64,000 nucleotides of DNA from Luteibacter flocculans (GTDB lineage: Bacteria > Pseudomonadota > Gammaproteobacteria > Xanthomonadales > Rhodanobacteraceae), in the NCBI RefSeq assembly GCF_023612255.1, contig NZ_CP063231.1:3268001-3332000 (forward strand), written 5' to 3'. Under the pieces are notes generated by a model, which searched no databases, was not told the origin of the DNA, and was given only the letters and a program-made list of their open reading frames with translations. Numbering within the stretch: position 1 is the stretch's first letter; every line of letters starts with the position of its first letter. This document shows, in pieces, positions 18,505-27,876 of this stretch. The position numbers and the translations under genes were made by a program.

Positions 18505-20976
18505 TTATGCAGCCCGCACCGCGTTCATGGTCTCGGCGTTGCGTACCACGTTCGCACGCAGTTCGTCGCTGTCGAAGTCGTCCACCGAAATGAACTCGGC
18601 GACGCCGTCGCGGACGCGCTGCAGCAGTTCGCGTTCCGCAGCGGTGATGGCGCCCAGCTTCTCGGCTTCGGCCAGTTGCTCGTTGTACGTATGCGAGCGG
18701 AGCTGGCCGCCCTTGAACGCCTTGAGGAACTTGCGCTCGACCGGCTCGGCCGCGATCACGTCGGGCAGGATCTGGTTCATGCGACCCACGGTGTTGTTCG
18801 CCGTGGGCGTGAGGTAGGTCCACGCGGTGAGGCGATCGCGTGCCTCGCTCGGCGCCGTGATGAGCGCCGCCACGCGACGACCGAGGCGATCCGACGGCGG
18901 AACCTCGCGGCGACCGAACGGGAACACGAGCGCACGCAGCAGCCACGCGACGGGACGCACGGGGAAGTTGCGGATCACGCCATCGAGCGCCATCTGCATC
19001 TTCCATACGCACTCGTGGAACGCCCAGGCAAGCAGCGGACGATCCGCTTCGGGGCGACCGGTGTCTTCGTAGCGCTTCAGCATCGCGCTGGCGATGTAGA
19101 GGTACGACAGCGTGTCACCCAGGCGAGCCGACAGCTTTTCCTTGAACTTCAGCTTGCCGCCCAGCACGCCCATCGACACGTCGGCGCACAGCGCGAGCGC
19201 TGCCGAATAGCGATTGAGCTTGCGGTAGTAGCGACGCGTATACGCATCGCCCGCGGTGTCGCCGATCTTCGCAGCGGTCAGGCCGAGCACGAAGCTACGC
19301 ACGGCGTTCGAGATACCGAAGCCGATGTGGCCGAACAACGCCTGGTCGAAGGTCTTGAGACGCTCACGGTAGTCCGCGATGTTCAGCGCCTGCATTTCCT
19401 TCAACACGTAAGGATGGCAGCGGATGGCGCCCTGCCCGAAGATCATCAGGCTGCGCGTCATGATGTTCGCGCCCTCGACCGTGATGGCGATGGGCACGCT
19501 CTGCCAACCGCGGCCCATGTAGTTCTTCGGGCCGAGGATCACGCCCTTACCGCCATGGACGTCCATGGCGTCGGAAGCGATCTGACGACACCACTCCGTG
19601 GCGTGGTACTTGGCGATGGCCGACGGCACTGCGGGCTTCTCACCGCGATCCACCGCAGCGGCAGTGGCACGCGACAAGGCCTGCGTGGCGTACGTGAGAC
19701 CACCGATACGCGCCAGCGCTTCTTCAACGCCCTCGAAACGACCGATCGCCAGACCGAACTGCTTGCGCATGCGTGCATACGCACCGGTTGCTGCAACGGC
19801 CATGCGCGACGCGCCGGTCGCGTTCGACGGCAGCGAGATCGCGCGACCCACCGACAGGCACTCGACCAGCATGCGCCAGCCGTGGCCGGCCATGTGCGGG
19901 CCACCGATCAACACCGACAAGGGCACGAACATGTCCTTGGCGTGCACCGGGCCGTTCTGGAACGGCGTGTTGAGCGGGAAGTGACGGCGACCGATTTCCA
20001 TTCCCGGCGTTTCGCGCGGCAGCAGTGCCAGCGTGATGCCCAGGTCTTCCTTGTCACCCAGGAGTTTCTCGGGGTCGTACATGCGGAACGCCAGGCCGAC
20101 GATCGTCGCTACCGGCGCCAGGGTGATGTAGCGCTTGTCGAAGGTCAGGCGGATGCCGAGCGCTTCCTCGCCATTCCACATGCCCTTGGTGACGATGCCG
20201 AAGTCGGGAATCGAGGTGGCGTCCGAACCGGCGTAGGGACCGGTGAGCGCGAAGCACGGAATCTCGCGACCGTCGGCGAGGCGCGGCAAGTAGTGGTTCT
20301 TCTGCTCGTCGCTGCCGTAATGCATCAGCAGTTCGCCCGGCCCGAGCGAGTTCGGCACGGCGACGGTGGAAGCCAGCGTCTGCGACATACTGGACAGCTT
20401 CTGCAGCACGGCCGAATGCGCCAGCGCGGAGAACCCGAGACCGCCGTAGCTCTTCGGGATGATCATGCCGAAGAACTTGTTCTTCTTGATGAAATCCCAG
20501 ACCTCGGGCGGCAGGTCCGCCAGTTCGTGGGTGATCTGCCAGTCGTCGATCATGCCGCAGAGTTCCTCGACGGGACCGTCGAGGAACGCCTGCTCTTCGA
20601 CAGAAAGCTCGGGCTTCGGCTGGCGCAGCAGCTCCGACCAGTTCGGCTTGCCCGAGAACAACTGACCTTCGAAACCGACGGTGCCGGCTTCGAGCGCAGT
20701 CTGCTCGGTCTCGGAGAGCTTCGGCGTGACCTTCGCGAACATCGAGAGCAGCGGCGCGCTGATCTTCTTGCGACGGAAGTCCACCATCATCAGCGGCACC
20801 GCGACGATGGCGAGCAGGATCAGCAGGACGACGGTGGTGGCCGGAGCCCGGGCAATCACACCCACGACCAGGATCGTGGCCGCCGTGGCAATGGCCCACG
20901 TCCGGAGGGACGTGCGGTGGTAGGCACAGGCACCGGAGGCAATGAGCGCCGCCAGCACAACTAGGATCGCAGACAT
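18505..20976 (-). CDS. fadE: Acyl-CoA dehydrogenase FadE
   Basis: An 823-residue FadE-type acyl-CoA dehydrogenase that oxidises acyl-CoA to trans-2-enoyl-CoA with FAD, passing electrons to ETF. The first 60 residues hold two hydrophobic segments (SAILVVLAALIASGACA; ATAATILVVGVIARA), placing it at the membrane as in E. coli. The catalytic core has FALTGPYAGSDATSIPD, typical of the FAD/substrate loop, and GGKGVILGPKNYMGR, followed by the long DUF1974-type C-terminal extension that explains its size. ETF and ETF-QO, its electron acceptors, are encoded at 54.7-56.4 and 48.5-50.1 kb of this window. Confidence 0.94.
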   Translation of the reverse strand: MSAILVVLAALIASGACAYHRTSLRTWAIATAATILVVGVIARAPATTVVLLILLAIVAVPLMMVDFRRKKISAPLLSMFAKVTPKLSETEQTALEAGTVGFEGQLFSGKPNWSELLRQPKPELSVEEQAFLDGPVEELCGMIDDWQITHELADLPPEVWDFIKKNKFFGMIIPKSYGGLGFSALAHSAVLQKLSSMSQTLASTVAVPNSLGPGELLMHYGSDEQKNHYLPRLADGREIPCFALTGPYAGSDATSIPDFGIVTKGMWNGEEALGIRLTFDKRYITLAPVATIVGLAFRMYDPEKLLGDKEDLGITLALLPRETPGMEIGRRHFPLNTPFQNGPVHAKDMFVPLSVLIGGPHMAGHGWRMLVECLSVGRAISLPSNATGASRMAVAATGAYARMRKQFGLAIGRFEGVEEALARIGGLTYATQALSRATAAAVDRGEKPAVPSAIAKYHATEWCRQIASDAMDVHGGKGVILGPKNYMGRGWQSVPIAITVEGANIMTRSLMIFGQGAIRCHPYVLKEMQALNIADYRERLKTFDQALFGHIGFGISNAVRSFVLGLTAAKIGDTAGDAYTRRYYRKLNRYSAALALCADVSMGVLGGKLKFKEKLSARLGDTLSYLYIASAMLKRYEDTGRPEADRPLLAWAFHECVWKMQMALDGVIRNFPVRPVAWLLRALVFPFGRREVPPSDRLGRRVAALITAPSEARDRLTAWTYLTPTANNTVGRMNQILPDVIAAEPVERKFLKAFKGGQLRSHTYNEQLAEAEKLGAITAAERELLQRVRDGVAEFISVDDFDSDELRANVVRNAETMNAVRAA

Positions 20977-21047
20977 CGGAATTACCTCATCACAGTCGGG
21001 TCGTTGCTGTCGTTCGTTACGTAAAACATTGAATCAAAGCGGGTGAA

Positions 21048-21926
21048 TCAAAGCGTATGCATGAAGGCCGCGATCTCGCGAGTGAAGGCGTCGTTGGCAT
21101 CGCCCGCCACCATGTGCGTGGCATCTGCCAGCGCCACGTGGCGCGCATGCGGTACGAGGCGGAGAAATTCGTCGACGGTGTGGCTGGAGACCACGTCGCT
21201 GCGCGAACCGGACAGCAACAGCACGGGCACATCGACACGCGCAGCGGCAGCGAACAGGCGCGGCTGGTAGCGCTCGCTCTCCTGGACCACGCCATCGAGC
21301 AGGGCCGGATCCCAATGCCAGCGCAGACGACCGTCGGTGTCCTGGCGCAGCAACGGCTTCAACTGCGCTTCCGTCTTGCGCTCGCGCCGATGCGGCAGGT
21401 ACGCCTCAACGGCCGAGGCCGCCTCGTCATAGTTCGCGAAACCTTGGGGGTGAGCGCGCATGAAGCCGAGGATACGTTCCACACCCGCCGTTTCCCACCG
21501 CGGTGTGATATCGACCAGGACCAACGCCGAGAACGGCGCCTTGGCTCCTGCCGACTCGCCTGCCGCGACCAGGCCGAGCAGACCGCCCATCGACGCACCC
21601 ACCAGCACGGGCGGACGACCATCGGCCGACGGCGATACGTCGGCGACGGCGAGCAGGTCCGCCACGAACTGTTCCATGTGATAGTCGCCGCGCGGCACAC
21701 GCTCGCTTTCGCCATGACCACGCGCGTCGAACGTCGTGGCATCGAAACCCTGCGCTGCGAGTGCGCGCGCCGCGCCGTTCCAGGCGTGACGGGTCTGCCC
21801 GAAGCCGTGGGCGAAGAGCAGCGACGGCGAGCGTTCGCCGCGCCAGCGCTGGGTCGCAAGCGCCAGGCCGTCCAGGGAGACGACGCTTGCGCGGGCAGAG
21901 GACATGTGGGCGGGATCGGCAACCAT
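21048..21926 (-). CDS. Alpha/beta hydrolase
   Basis: A 292-residue alpha/beta-fold hydrolase. LLFAHGFGQTRHAW gives the oxyanion-hole HG motif, LVGASMGGLLG contains the nucleophile Ser (G-x-S-x-G), and ADATHMVAGD near the C terminus contains the catalytic His; the acid is probably the Asp in LSGSRSDVV. No signal peptide is seen. Substrate is unknown; esterase, lipase-like or haloperoxidase-type members share this pattern. The start is uncertain (21962, 21926 or 21905 all give in-frame Met). It is divergent from a TetR-family gene, a common arrangement in which the regulator controls its neighbour. Confidence 0.8.
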   Translation of the reverse strand: MVADPAHMSSARASVVSLDGLALATQRWRGERSPSLLFAHGFGQTRHAWNGAARALAAQGFDATTFDARGHGESERVPRGDYHMEQFVADLLAVADVSPSADGRPPVLVGASMGGLLGLVAAGESAGAKAPFSALVLVDITPRWETAGVERILGFMRAHPQGFANYDEAASAVEAYLPHRRERKTEAQLKPLLRQDTDGRLRWHWDPALLDGVVQESERYQPRLFAAAARVDVPVLLLSGSRSDVVSSHTVDEFLRLVPHARHVALADATHMVAGDANDAFTREIAAFMHTL

Positions 21927-22066
21927 ACGGCCGAGTATGTGATGCGCCAGCGGCTGCGTCAATACGCCCGCGTACGGTCAGGTAAGCGCTTCCAAGTCAA
22001 GGTCTTATGCAGCATGCGTCGCAGCGCCCCGATTGCAAACGCCCGCGTCTCGGCTACCATGCGTCG

Positions 22067-22657
22067 ATGAACGACGGTGCAAAGAACGAACGCGTCCGCC
22101 TCTCCGCCGAGGACTGGGAAGATGGCGCCCTGGCACTCATCGCCGAACAAGGCGTCGGCGCGCTTGCCGTCGAGGCCCTGGCGCGGCGGCTGGGCGTCAC
22201 CAAGGGCAGTTTCTACTGGCATTTCCGCACGCGCGAAGCCCTGCTCCAGGCCGCCCTGGAGCGCTGGGAAGAGTACGGGGAACGCGAGGTCCTCGCCGAG
22301 ATCGAGCGCATCGCCGATCCGCGTAAACGACTGCCGGAGCTGTTCCGCCGCGTGGCTCACGAGCTGCAGCCGCACCGCGTGTATGCCGCGTTGCTCAAGG
22401 CACTGGATCATCCGCAGGTCGTGCCGGTGATGTCGCGCGTCTCGCAACGCCGGATCGACTTCCTCACTCGCATGTATCAAGAGGCCGGTCTGGAGCCCGT
22501 CGTGGCCCTGCATCGTGCGCGGCTGACGTACGCGGCCTACGTGGGTTTCCTCCAGCTCAACTTCACCCTCGGACTGCCTCGCCTCTCGCACGAGGAATTC
22601 GACGCCTACGTCGAACACGTCATCACCACGCTGACGCCGGCCAAGTCCGTCGACTGA
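22067..22657 (+). CDS. TetR family transcriptional regulator
   Basis: A 196-residue TetR-type repressor. The N-terminal helix-turn-helix is VEALARRLGVTKGSFYWHFRTRE, where the stretch GVTKGSFYWHF is the recognition helix and its flank. The rest is a helical ligand-binding domain of unknown specificity. It begins about 140 bases from the divergent alpha/beta hydrolase, its most likely target. No clear palindromic operator was made out in the gap. The ATG at 22067 gives the usual short N-terminal arm. Confidence 0.88.
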   Translation: MNDGAKNERVRLSAEDWEDGALALIAEQGVGALAVEALARRLGVTKGSFYWHFRTREALLQAALERWEEYGEREVLAEIERIADPRKRLPELFRRVAHELQPHRVYAALLKALDHPQVVPVMSRVSQRRIDFLTRMYQEAGLEPVVALHRARLTYAAYVGFLQLNFTLGLPRLSHEEFDAYVEHVITTLTPAKSVD

Positions 22658-22754
22658 TCCTGAACGGGCAGCCTGTTTTGCTGCGCCGTGCCTTGCCAAT
22701 ACCAGGAATCGCAAACTACTGTCGCGGCTTGCGTTTAACTGGAGACCACCAAGG

Positions 22755-24545
22755 ATGCGATCGCACGGCAGTTCACTGGATGCATTGAATCGATGGGTCG
22801 ACGAGGTCGCCCAGCTGACGGAGCCCGCCTCCATCCGCTGGTGCGATGGGTCCGACGCGGAATATGCGGACCTCGTCCAGACCATGCTCGCCAGTGGCGA
22901 CCTCCTCCCGCTCAACGAGGCCACCCACCCGCGCAGCTATCTGCATCGCTCGCATCCGTCCGACGTGGCTCGCGTGGAGCATCTCACCTTCGTCTGCACG
23001 AGCGACGAAGCCGACGCCGGCCCGAACAACCATTGGATGGCGCCCGCAGACGCCCACGCAAAGATCGACGCGCTGTTTGCCGGCGCCATGCGCGGCCGCA
23101 CGATGTACGTCATTCCCTATTGCATGGGTCCCATCGATTCCCCGCTCGCGCGCTGCGGCGTCGAGATCACCGACAGCCCCTATGTCGTCGCCAACATGCG
23201 CATCATGACGCGCATGGGTTCGGCGGCGCTGGCGCGCATCGAGCGCGAGGGTCGGTTCGTGAAGGGCCTGCATTCCACGGGCGATCTCGACCCCGAGCGC
23301 CGTTTCATCATGCACTTCCCCGAAGAGCTCTCGATCAAGTCGATCGGTTCGGGCTACGGCGGCAACGCACTTCTCGGCAAGAAGTGCCATGCGCTGCGCA
23401 TTGCCAGCTACCAGGCGCGCAGTGAAGGCTGGCTCGCCGAACACATGCTGATCGTGGGCGTCGAGAATCCCAAGGGTGAGAAGCACTACATCGCGGCCGC
23501 GTTTCCGTCGGCGTGCGGGAAAACCAATCTCGCCATGCTCATTCCGAGTGAGGGCTATCGCAAGGCCGGCTGGAAGGTCTGGACGGTGGGCGACGACATC
23601 TGCTGGATGACGCCTGGTGCCGACGGCCGCCTGTGGGCGATCAATCCGGAAGCGGGCTATTTCGGCGTGGCTCCCGGCACCAGCGCGGGCACCAATCCGA
23701 CCGCACTCGAGACGCTGGGCCACGATGCCATCTTCACCAACGTGGCGCTCACGGCGGACAACCAGCCGTGGTGGGAAGGCCTCGGCCACGGCGAACCGGT
23801 CGCCGACTGGCAGGGGCGTCCTCACGATCCCGCCAACGGTCCGGCAGCCCATCCCAACTCGCGCTTCACCGTCAGTGCGAAGCAGTGCCCGAGCTGGGCG
23901 CCGGAGGCGGAACATGCGGCCGGCGTCCCGATCTCGGCCATCGTCTTCGGTGGTCGCCGCCCGTCGCTCGTGCCGCTGGTCTTCGAAGCGAAGGACTGGG
24001 CACACGGCGTGCTGGTTGGCGCCGCCATGGGTTCGGAAACCACGGCCGCTGCCACCGGCGCCGTCGGCGTGCTTCGTCGTGACTCAATGGCGATGAAACC
24101 CTTCTGCGGCTACAACTTCGCCGATTACTTCGCGCATTGGCTGTCGTTCGACAAGCCAGGCGCCAAGCTGCCACGGATCTTCCACGTGAACTGGTTCCGC
24201 AAGGACGCCGACGGTCGTTTCATGTGGCCGGGTTACGGCGAGAATCTGCGCGTGCTCGACTGGATGATCAGCCGCGTGGAAGGCATGGCCAAGGGTGTGG
24301 AAACGCCCATCGGCATCCTGCCGAGCCGCGACGAACTCAATCTCGACGGCCTGAGCCTGCCCACGGGCGTGGTAGACGAACTGCTCCGGGTGGACGTCGA
24401 AGGCTGGCAGGAAGAACTGCGCGCCATCGGCCTTTACCTCGACGGCTTCGGCGAACGCATGCCGGAGCGACTCAAGGCAGAACGCGTGCGTGTGACCAAG
24501 GCACTCGATGCCGCCGTCGCCCGCCCGGCGGCCCACGTCGCCTGA
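22755..24545 (+). CDS. pckG: Phosphoenolpyruvate carboxykinase (GTP)
   Basis: A 596-residue GTP-dependent PEP carboxykinase, which converts oxaloacetate and GTP to PEP, CO2 and GDP for gluconeogenesis. The P-loop is AFPSACGKTNLAML with the hyper-reactive Cys just before the GKT, the feature that separates the GTP form from the ATP form (GxxGxGKTT). Further motifs are FPEELSIKSIGSGYGGNALLG, WTVGDDICWM, NPEAGYFGVAPGT and the guanine-binding FHVNWFRKD region. It has its own terminator downstream. Full length with no sign of damage. Confidence 0.96.
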   Translation: MRSHGSSLDALNRWVDEVAQLTEPASIRWCDGSDAEYADLVQTMLASGDLLPLNEATHPRSYLHRSHPSDVARVEHLTFVCTSDEADAGPNNHWMAPADAHAKIDALFAGAMRGRTMYVIPYCMGPIDSPLARCGVEITDSPYVVANMRIMTRMGSAALARIEREGRFVKGLHSTGDLDPERRFIMHFPEELSIKSIGSGYGGNALLGKKCHALRIASYQARSEGWLAEHMLIVGVENPKGEKHYIAAAFPSACGKTNLAMLIPSEGYRKAGWKVWTVGDDICWMTPGADGRLWAINPEAGYFGVAPGTSAGTNPTALETLGHDAIFTNVALTADNQPWWEGLGHGEPVADWQGRPHDPANGPAAHPNSRFTVSAKQCPSWAPEAEHAAGVPISAIVFGGRRPSLVPLVFEAKDWAHGVLVGAAMGSETTAAATGAVGVLRRDSMAMKPFCGYNFADYFAHWLSFDKPGAKLPRIFHVNWFRKDADGRFMWPGYGENLRVLDWMISRVEGMAKGVETPIGILPSRDELNLDGLSLPTGVVDELLRVDVEGWQEELRAIGLYLDGFGERMPERLKAERVRVTKALDAAVARPAAHVA

Positions 24546-24552
24546 CGCACAT

Positions 24553-24582
24553 GGCGGGAGCGCGCCACGCGCTCCCGCCGTT
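24553..24582 (+). terminator. Terminator after pckG
   Basis: GGCGGGAGCGCG pairs perfectly with CGCGCTCCCGCC over 12 bp around a CCA loop, followed by GTTTC. It lies seven bases after the pckG stop and before the ECF sigma gene, separating the two units. Confidence 0.75.
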
Positions 24583-24632
24583 TCATCCCCGCCTTAAACG
24601 GTTTCCCCCTTGCCGGCATCCAAGCTGGCAAG

Positions 24633-25220
24633 ATGAACGCCCTATGCCTCGCCGCCACATCCTTCATGCAGCCTGAGCTGCCCGTCGCCTCGTCCGACGA
24701 CGATGTCGTACGTGCCGCGGTGGCTGGCGACCGCAAGGCTTTCGAAACGCTTTACCGGCGCCACGCCGATCGCGTCTACGGCGCCGTGCTTCGACTGGCC
24801 GGCTTCGACCACGCTCGCGCCGAAGACCTCACGCAGGAAGCCTTCGTCCGTGCCTGGCAGAAGCTCGAAGGGTTCCGCTTCGAAAGCGCTTTCGGCACCT
24901 GGGTCTACCGGCTGGCAGTGAACGTGGCGCTGATGTCCATACGCGCCCGCAACGCCGACCCGGTCACCATCGTCGACGACGAACATCTGCCTGACGTTGC
25001 CGACCTCGACAATCCCGTCCGCGCCTTCGAACGCGGCGAACTGGAACAAGCCATCGCGGCACTGCCGCCACGGGCTCGCGCCGTCCTCGTGCTGCATGAC
25101 GTGGAAGGCTGGAAACACGAGGAGATCGCCATCGAGTTGTCGATGGCGGTCGGTTCCTCGAAAGCACAGTTGCACCGTGCACGCGGCCTGCTCCGTCGCG
25201 TGCTGGGAGATAAGCCATGA
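24633..25220 (+). CDS. RNA polymerase ECF sigma factor
   Basis: A 195-residue extracytoplasmic-function sigma factor. Region 2 is FETLYRRHADRVYGAVLRLA through AEDLTQEAFVRAWQKL; region 4 is QAIAALPPRARAVLVLHDVEGWKHEEIA followed by the helix ending in KAQLHRARGLLRR. It overlaps the downstream anti-sigma gene by four bases (ATGA), typical of sigma/anti-sigma pairs. The start could also be the Met at 24666, which would remove eleven residues. Promoter recognition cannot be read from the sequence, though many such factors control their own operon. Confidence 0.9.
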   Translation: MNALCLAATSFMQPELPVASSDDDVVRAAVAGDRKAFETLYRRHADRVYGAVLRLAGFDHARAEDLTQEAFVRAWQKLEGFRFESAFGTWVYRLAVNVALMSIRARNADPVTIVDDEHLPDVADLDNPVRAFERGELEQAIAALPPRARAVLVLHDVEGWKHEEIAIELSMAVGSSKAQLHRARGLLRRVLGDKP

Positions 25221-25639
25221 ACGAACTCGATTACCTGCGCCAGATGCGCTCGCTCAACCGCCCGGTGTCGCCGCCGCGCGACCTGTGGGCCGATATCGAC
25301 CGACAACTGGATGCCGCCACCGTGGCCCCGCGTCGTCGACGCGATCGCGCCCGGCCCTGGTTGATGGCCGCGGCGATCGCTGGCGTGGCGGTGCTGGGCG
25401 GCGGGCTCGGGCTGCATCTGGTGGCACCGGCCGGCGACAACAGCCTCGCCACGACCGGTCACGCCTGGAAACCGAGCGATCCTCGTCTGGCGGGCGCGGC
25501 GGTGGAACTCGACGCCGCGCACATGGAACTCACCCAGGCGATACAGGACTCACCGGAGTCGGCAGCGCTGCAGCGCCTGCTGATTCGCACCGAACGCCAG
25601 CGCGAGCGCCTGCGCAACCTCGACAAGCAAGCCAGTTAA
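25217..25639 (+). CDS. Probable membrane anti-sigma factor
   Basis: A 140-residue protein with one transmembrane helix at about residues 48-68 (WLMAAAIAGVAVLGGGLGLHL), a basic cytosolic stub before it, and a helical periplasmic part after it. The short N-terminal region (NRPVSPPRDLWADIDRQL) fits the anti-sigma core helix. No zinc-binding HxxxCxxC motif is present. Assignment rests mainly on context: it is translationally coupled to the sigma gene. It has no close relation that I can name. Confidence 0.7.
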   Translation: MNELDYLRQMRSLNRPVSPPRDLWADIDRQLDAATVAPRRRRDRARPWLMAAAIAGVAVLGGGLGLHLVAPAGDNSLATTGHAWKPSDPRLAGAAVELDAAHMELTQAIQDSPESAALQRLLIRTERQRERLRNLDKQAS

Positions 25640-25663
25640 CACGCGAACAGCCAGGACATCCCC

Positions 25664-26572
25664 ATGAAAACGCTCTACCTCTCCCCCCTGCTGCTGGCGC
25701 TGTCGATCGGACAGGCATTCGCCTCGACTCCGATCAACCTGTCGAAGGACATCCGGCCCAACGCGAAGGTCAACATCGACAACGTCCGAGGCGAAGTCAC
25801 GGTCACGACCTGGGACAAGAATCAGGTCCAGGTCTCCGGCACCCTCGGCGACGGCGCGCGTCCGCTCGAGATCGAAGGAGACGAGCGCAACGTCGACATC
25901 CGCGTCCAGAGCGGCGAGCAGAAAGGCAACTGGTTCAGTTGGGGCAACGATTCCAGCATGCAGCCCACCACCCTCAACGTGCGCGTGCCGCGTTCGGTCG
26001 AGATCCATATCAACGTCGTCAGCGCCCCTGTCAGCATGGATGGCCTCGACGGCGGCAAGATCGACGTGGAATCGGTGAGCGGACGCATCCGCGCGAACCT
26101 GAAGTCGCCCGAGGTCAGCATGCAGACCGTCAGCGGCACCATCGATCTCGCCGGCCGCGCCGGCAAGGCCGACTTGCAGACGGTGTCCGGCGACATCACC
26201 GCACCCAACGTCGTCGACAAGATCGATGCACAGACCGTGTCGGGGCGCATGACCATCGGCGGCGGCCCGTGGAAGGAAGCCAGCTTCAGCACCGTGTCTG
26301 GCGACACCCAGGTCAACGGCGGCCCCGCGCGCGACGGCAAACTCAACATCGACTCGATGAGCGGCGACGTCCAGCTTCAGTTGCCGCCCGACACCATGGC
26401 ACGCCTGGAAGCCTCCACCTTCAGTGGCGACCTGCGCAGCGACTGGGGCACGCCATCGAAAGGCGAGGACGGTCCGGGCAAGGAATTGAAGACCACGATC
26501 GGCGGCGGTGGTGCGTACATCCACGTGGAATCGTTCAGTGGCGACGTACGCGTGCGCAACGCCGGGCACTGA
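25664..26572 (+). CDS. Exported DUF4097 family beta-helix protein
   Basis: A 302-residue exported protein with a signal peptide (MKTLYLSPLLLALSIGQAFA). The body repeats a short beta unit built round V-S-G: ESVSGRI, QTVSGTI, QTVSGDI, QTVSGRM, STVSGDT, DSMSGDV, STFSGDL, ESFSGDV, spaced about 18-25 residues apart. That is the DUF4097 beta-strand repeat, expected to form a right-handed beta-helix or roll. It follows the sigma and anti-sigma genes after 24 bases, so it is probably the operon's output at the cell envelope. Function is unknown in the family. Confidence 0.82.
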   Translation: MKTLYLSPLLLALSIGQAFASTPINLSKDIRPNAKVNIDNVRGEVTVTTWDKNQVQVSGTLGDGARPLEIEGDERNVDIRVQSGEQKGNWFSWGNDSSMQPTTLNVRVPRSVEIHINVVSAPVSMDGLDGGKIDVESVSGRIRANLKSPEVSMQTVSGTIDLAGRAGKADLQTVSGDITAPNVVDKIDAQTVSGRMTIGGGPWKEASFSTVSGDTQVNGGPARDGKLNIDSMSGDVQLQLPPDTMARLEASTFSGDLRSDWGTPSKGEDGPGKELKTTIGGGGAYIHVESFSGDVRVRNAGH

Positions 26573-26613
26573 GTGAGCCATCGGCCTATGGGGCGGCATG
26601 CGCTGCGCCCCAT

Positions 26614-26648
26614 AACGAAGAAGCCGCCCTTGGGGCGGCTTCTTCGTT
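26614..26648. terminator. Bidirectional terminator, 16-bp stem
   Basis: AACGAAGAAGCCGCCC (26614-26629) pairs perfectly with 26633-26648 around a TTG loop. It serves both the DUF4097 gene (plus) and the convergent exported-protein gene at 26671 (minus); both stems end in T-rich flanks when read out. A second, shorter hairpin (ATGGGGCG / CGCCCCAT, 26588-26613) sits directly before it. Confidence 0.88.
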
Positions 26649-26670
26649 GGAGAACTCGCGAGAGGTTCTG

Positions 26671-27618
26671 CTAGAGGTCCTGGTGATACTGGACGTACGG
26701 CGTACGGGACTGATCCGGTTCCGGCCCGGTCGGTCCGCTCGGCGCATTCCCGGACGACCACACGTTCTGCGCGCCGACGGACAACTCGCCGCGCCATGGC
26801 AAGCGCCAGGTCACGCCCAGATCGATGGCGCTCCAGCGGCGATCGGGATTGAGACCGTTCACTGCCGTGGCTTCGGGCTGCATGGTGCGCCCCGTGATCG
26901 AGCCCGACAGCGGACCACGATCCACGCCGAAACTCAGTGCCTTCTGATCGACCGAACCGATGCCCAGGAGGTTGCCCGGCAGCAGGCGAATGCGCCCGAT
27001 GCTGGCGCCAAGGTCGATGCCGCTGCGTCCGCCGAGATCGACACGGCCGTGGGCATTCAACTCGGTGCTGGACGAAAGGGCGCTGATCGGCAGGCCGGAC
27101 GCCGTGGTCAGACCGGGCAGCACGCGCGGCAGGCCGGCAACGGTGCCGGTGGGACGGCTCGAACCGACACCGAGGCCGACACTGTAACCGGTGCCACGGA
27201 AGGTGGCCCCTACTTCGCTGCCTACGATACGCGGCGGCGCGCCGGGCGAACTGCAACGATCGGGTTTCGCCGACGCGCCGCAGGATTCGGCGGAATTGAT
27301 CCAGCCCTGCCCGCTGACGCTGGCATGAGCCTGGACGCGCGGGCCAAGGTCGTATTGCAGTCCGCTGGACAGCGCAGTGCCGGCCTCGACGGGACGCAGG
27401 GCGAGCGGATGCGACGGATCGGCGCGATCGCTGGACTCAAGGCTCAGCTTGCGACCATCCGGTGCCACCCACAGCGGCAGGCTCGCCTGATCGGCGCGGC
27501 CACGCTCGGAGGGACCATTCAGCAGACGGGACGCCGTGTCATCCGAACCGACCGGCGCAACCTGTCCTGCCGCGGCGAGCGGCATCATCAGGAGCATGGT
27601 GAGTAAGGATCGGCGCAT
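26671..27618 (-). CDS. Exported protein of unknown function
   Basis: A 315-residue protein with a signal peptide (MRRSLLTMLLMMPLAAAGQ). The mature part alternates polar and hydrophobic residues with Gly-rich strands (GIDLGASIGRIRLLPG, SAIDLGVTWRLPWRG) as in an outer-membrane or periplasmic beta-structure, and ends YVQYHQDL rather than with the terminal Phe usual for barrels. A disulfide pair is possible (CGASAKPDRC). I do not recognise the family. It is divergent from the diguanylate cyclase gene across a 258-base gap in which no specific element was seen apart from a T-rich stretch near 27700. Confidence 0.6.
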   Translation of the reverse strand: MRRSLLTMLLMMPLAAAGQVAPVGSDDTASRLLNGPSERGRADQASLPLWVAPDGRKLSLESSDRADPSHPLALRPVEAGTALSSGLQYDLGPRVQAHASVSGQGWINSAESCGASAKPDRCSSPGAPPRIVGSEVGATFRGTGYSVGLGVGSSRPTGTVAGLPRVLPGLTTASGLPISALSSSTELNAHGRVDLGGRSGIDLGASIGRIRLLPGNLLGIGSVDQKALSFGVDRGPLSGSITGRTMQPEATAVNGLNPDRRWSAIDLGVTWRLPWRGELSVGAQNVWSSGNAPSGPTGPEPDQSRTPYVQYHQDL

Positions 27619-27876
27619 GATTAGTCTGTCGGCATCGGCTGAGATTCCCCGAGCCCCCGCCTCAGCCTGGACGGGAGACGGGCTCAGTGTATCCCATTTT
27701 ACTTTTTACTAACACCCTTCCGGGACCCCTTCAGGAACCAGGATAGCTGCCGTTTATGACGACAGGGGCCGGCTCCAGGGGAGTCGCATGAATGATGAGA
27801 CGACGCGAGCGCCCCATCGCGCGGCCACGACAACGCATATAGACTGAACCGACCACGACCGGAACCTCGTCAGGCG

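Noticed and set aside
18676-20964. 762-codon frame antisense to fadE
   Set aside because: Shadow frame in GC-rich DNA; fadE on the other strand has full family motifs.
24997-27606. 869-codon plus-strand frame over the anti-sigma, DUF4097 and exported-protein genes
   Set aside because: Crosses a strong bidirectional terminator and is highly basic and repetitive; the three real genes explain the region.
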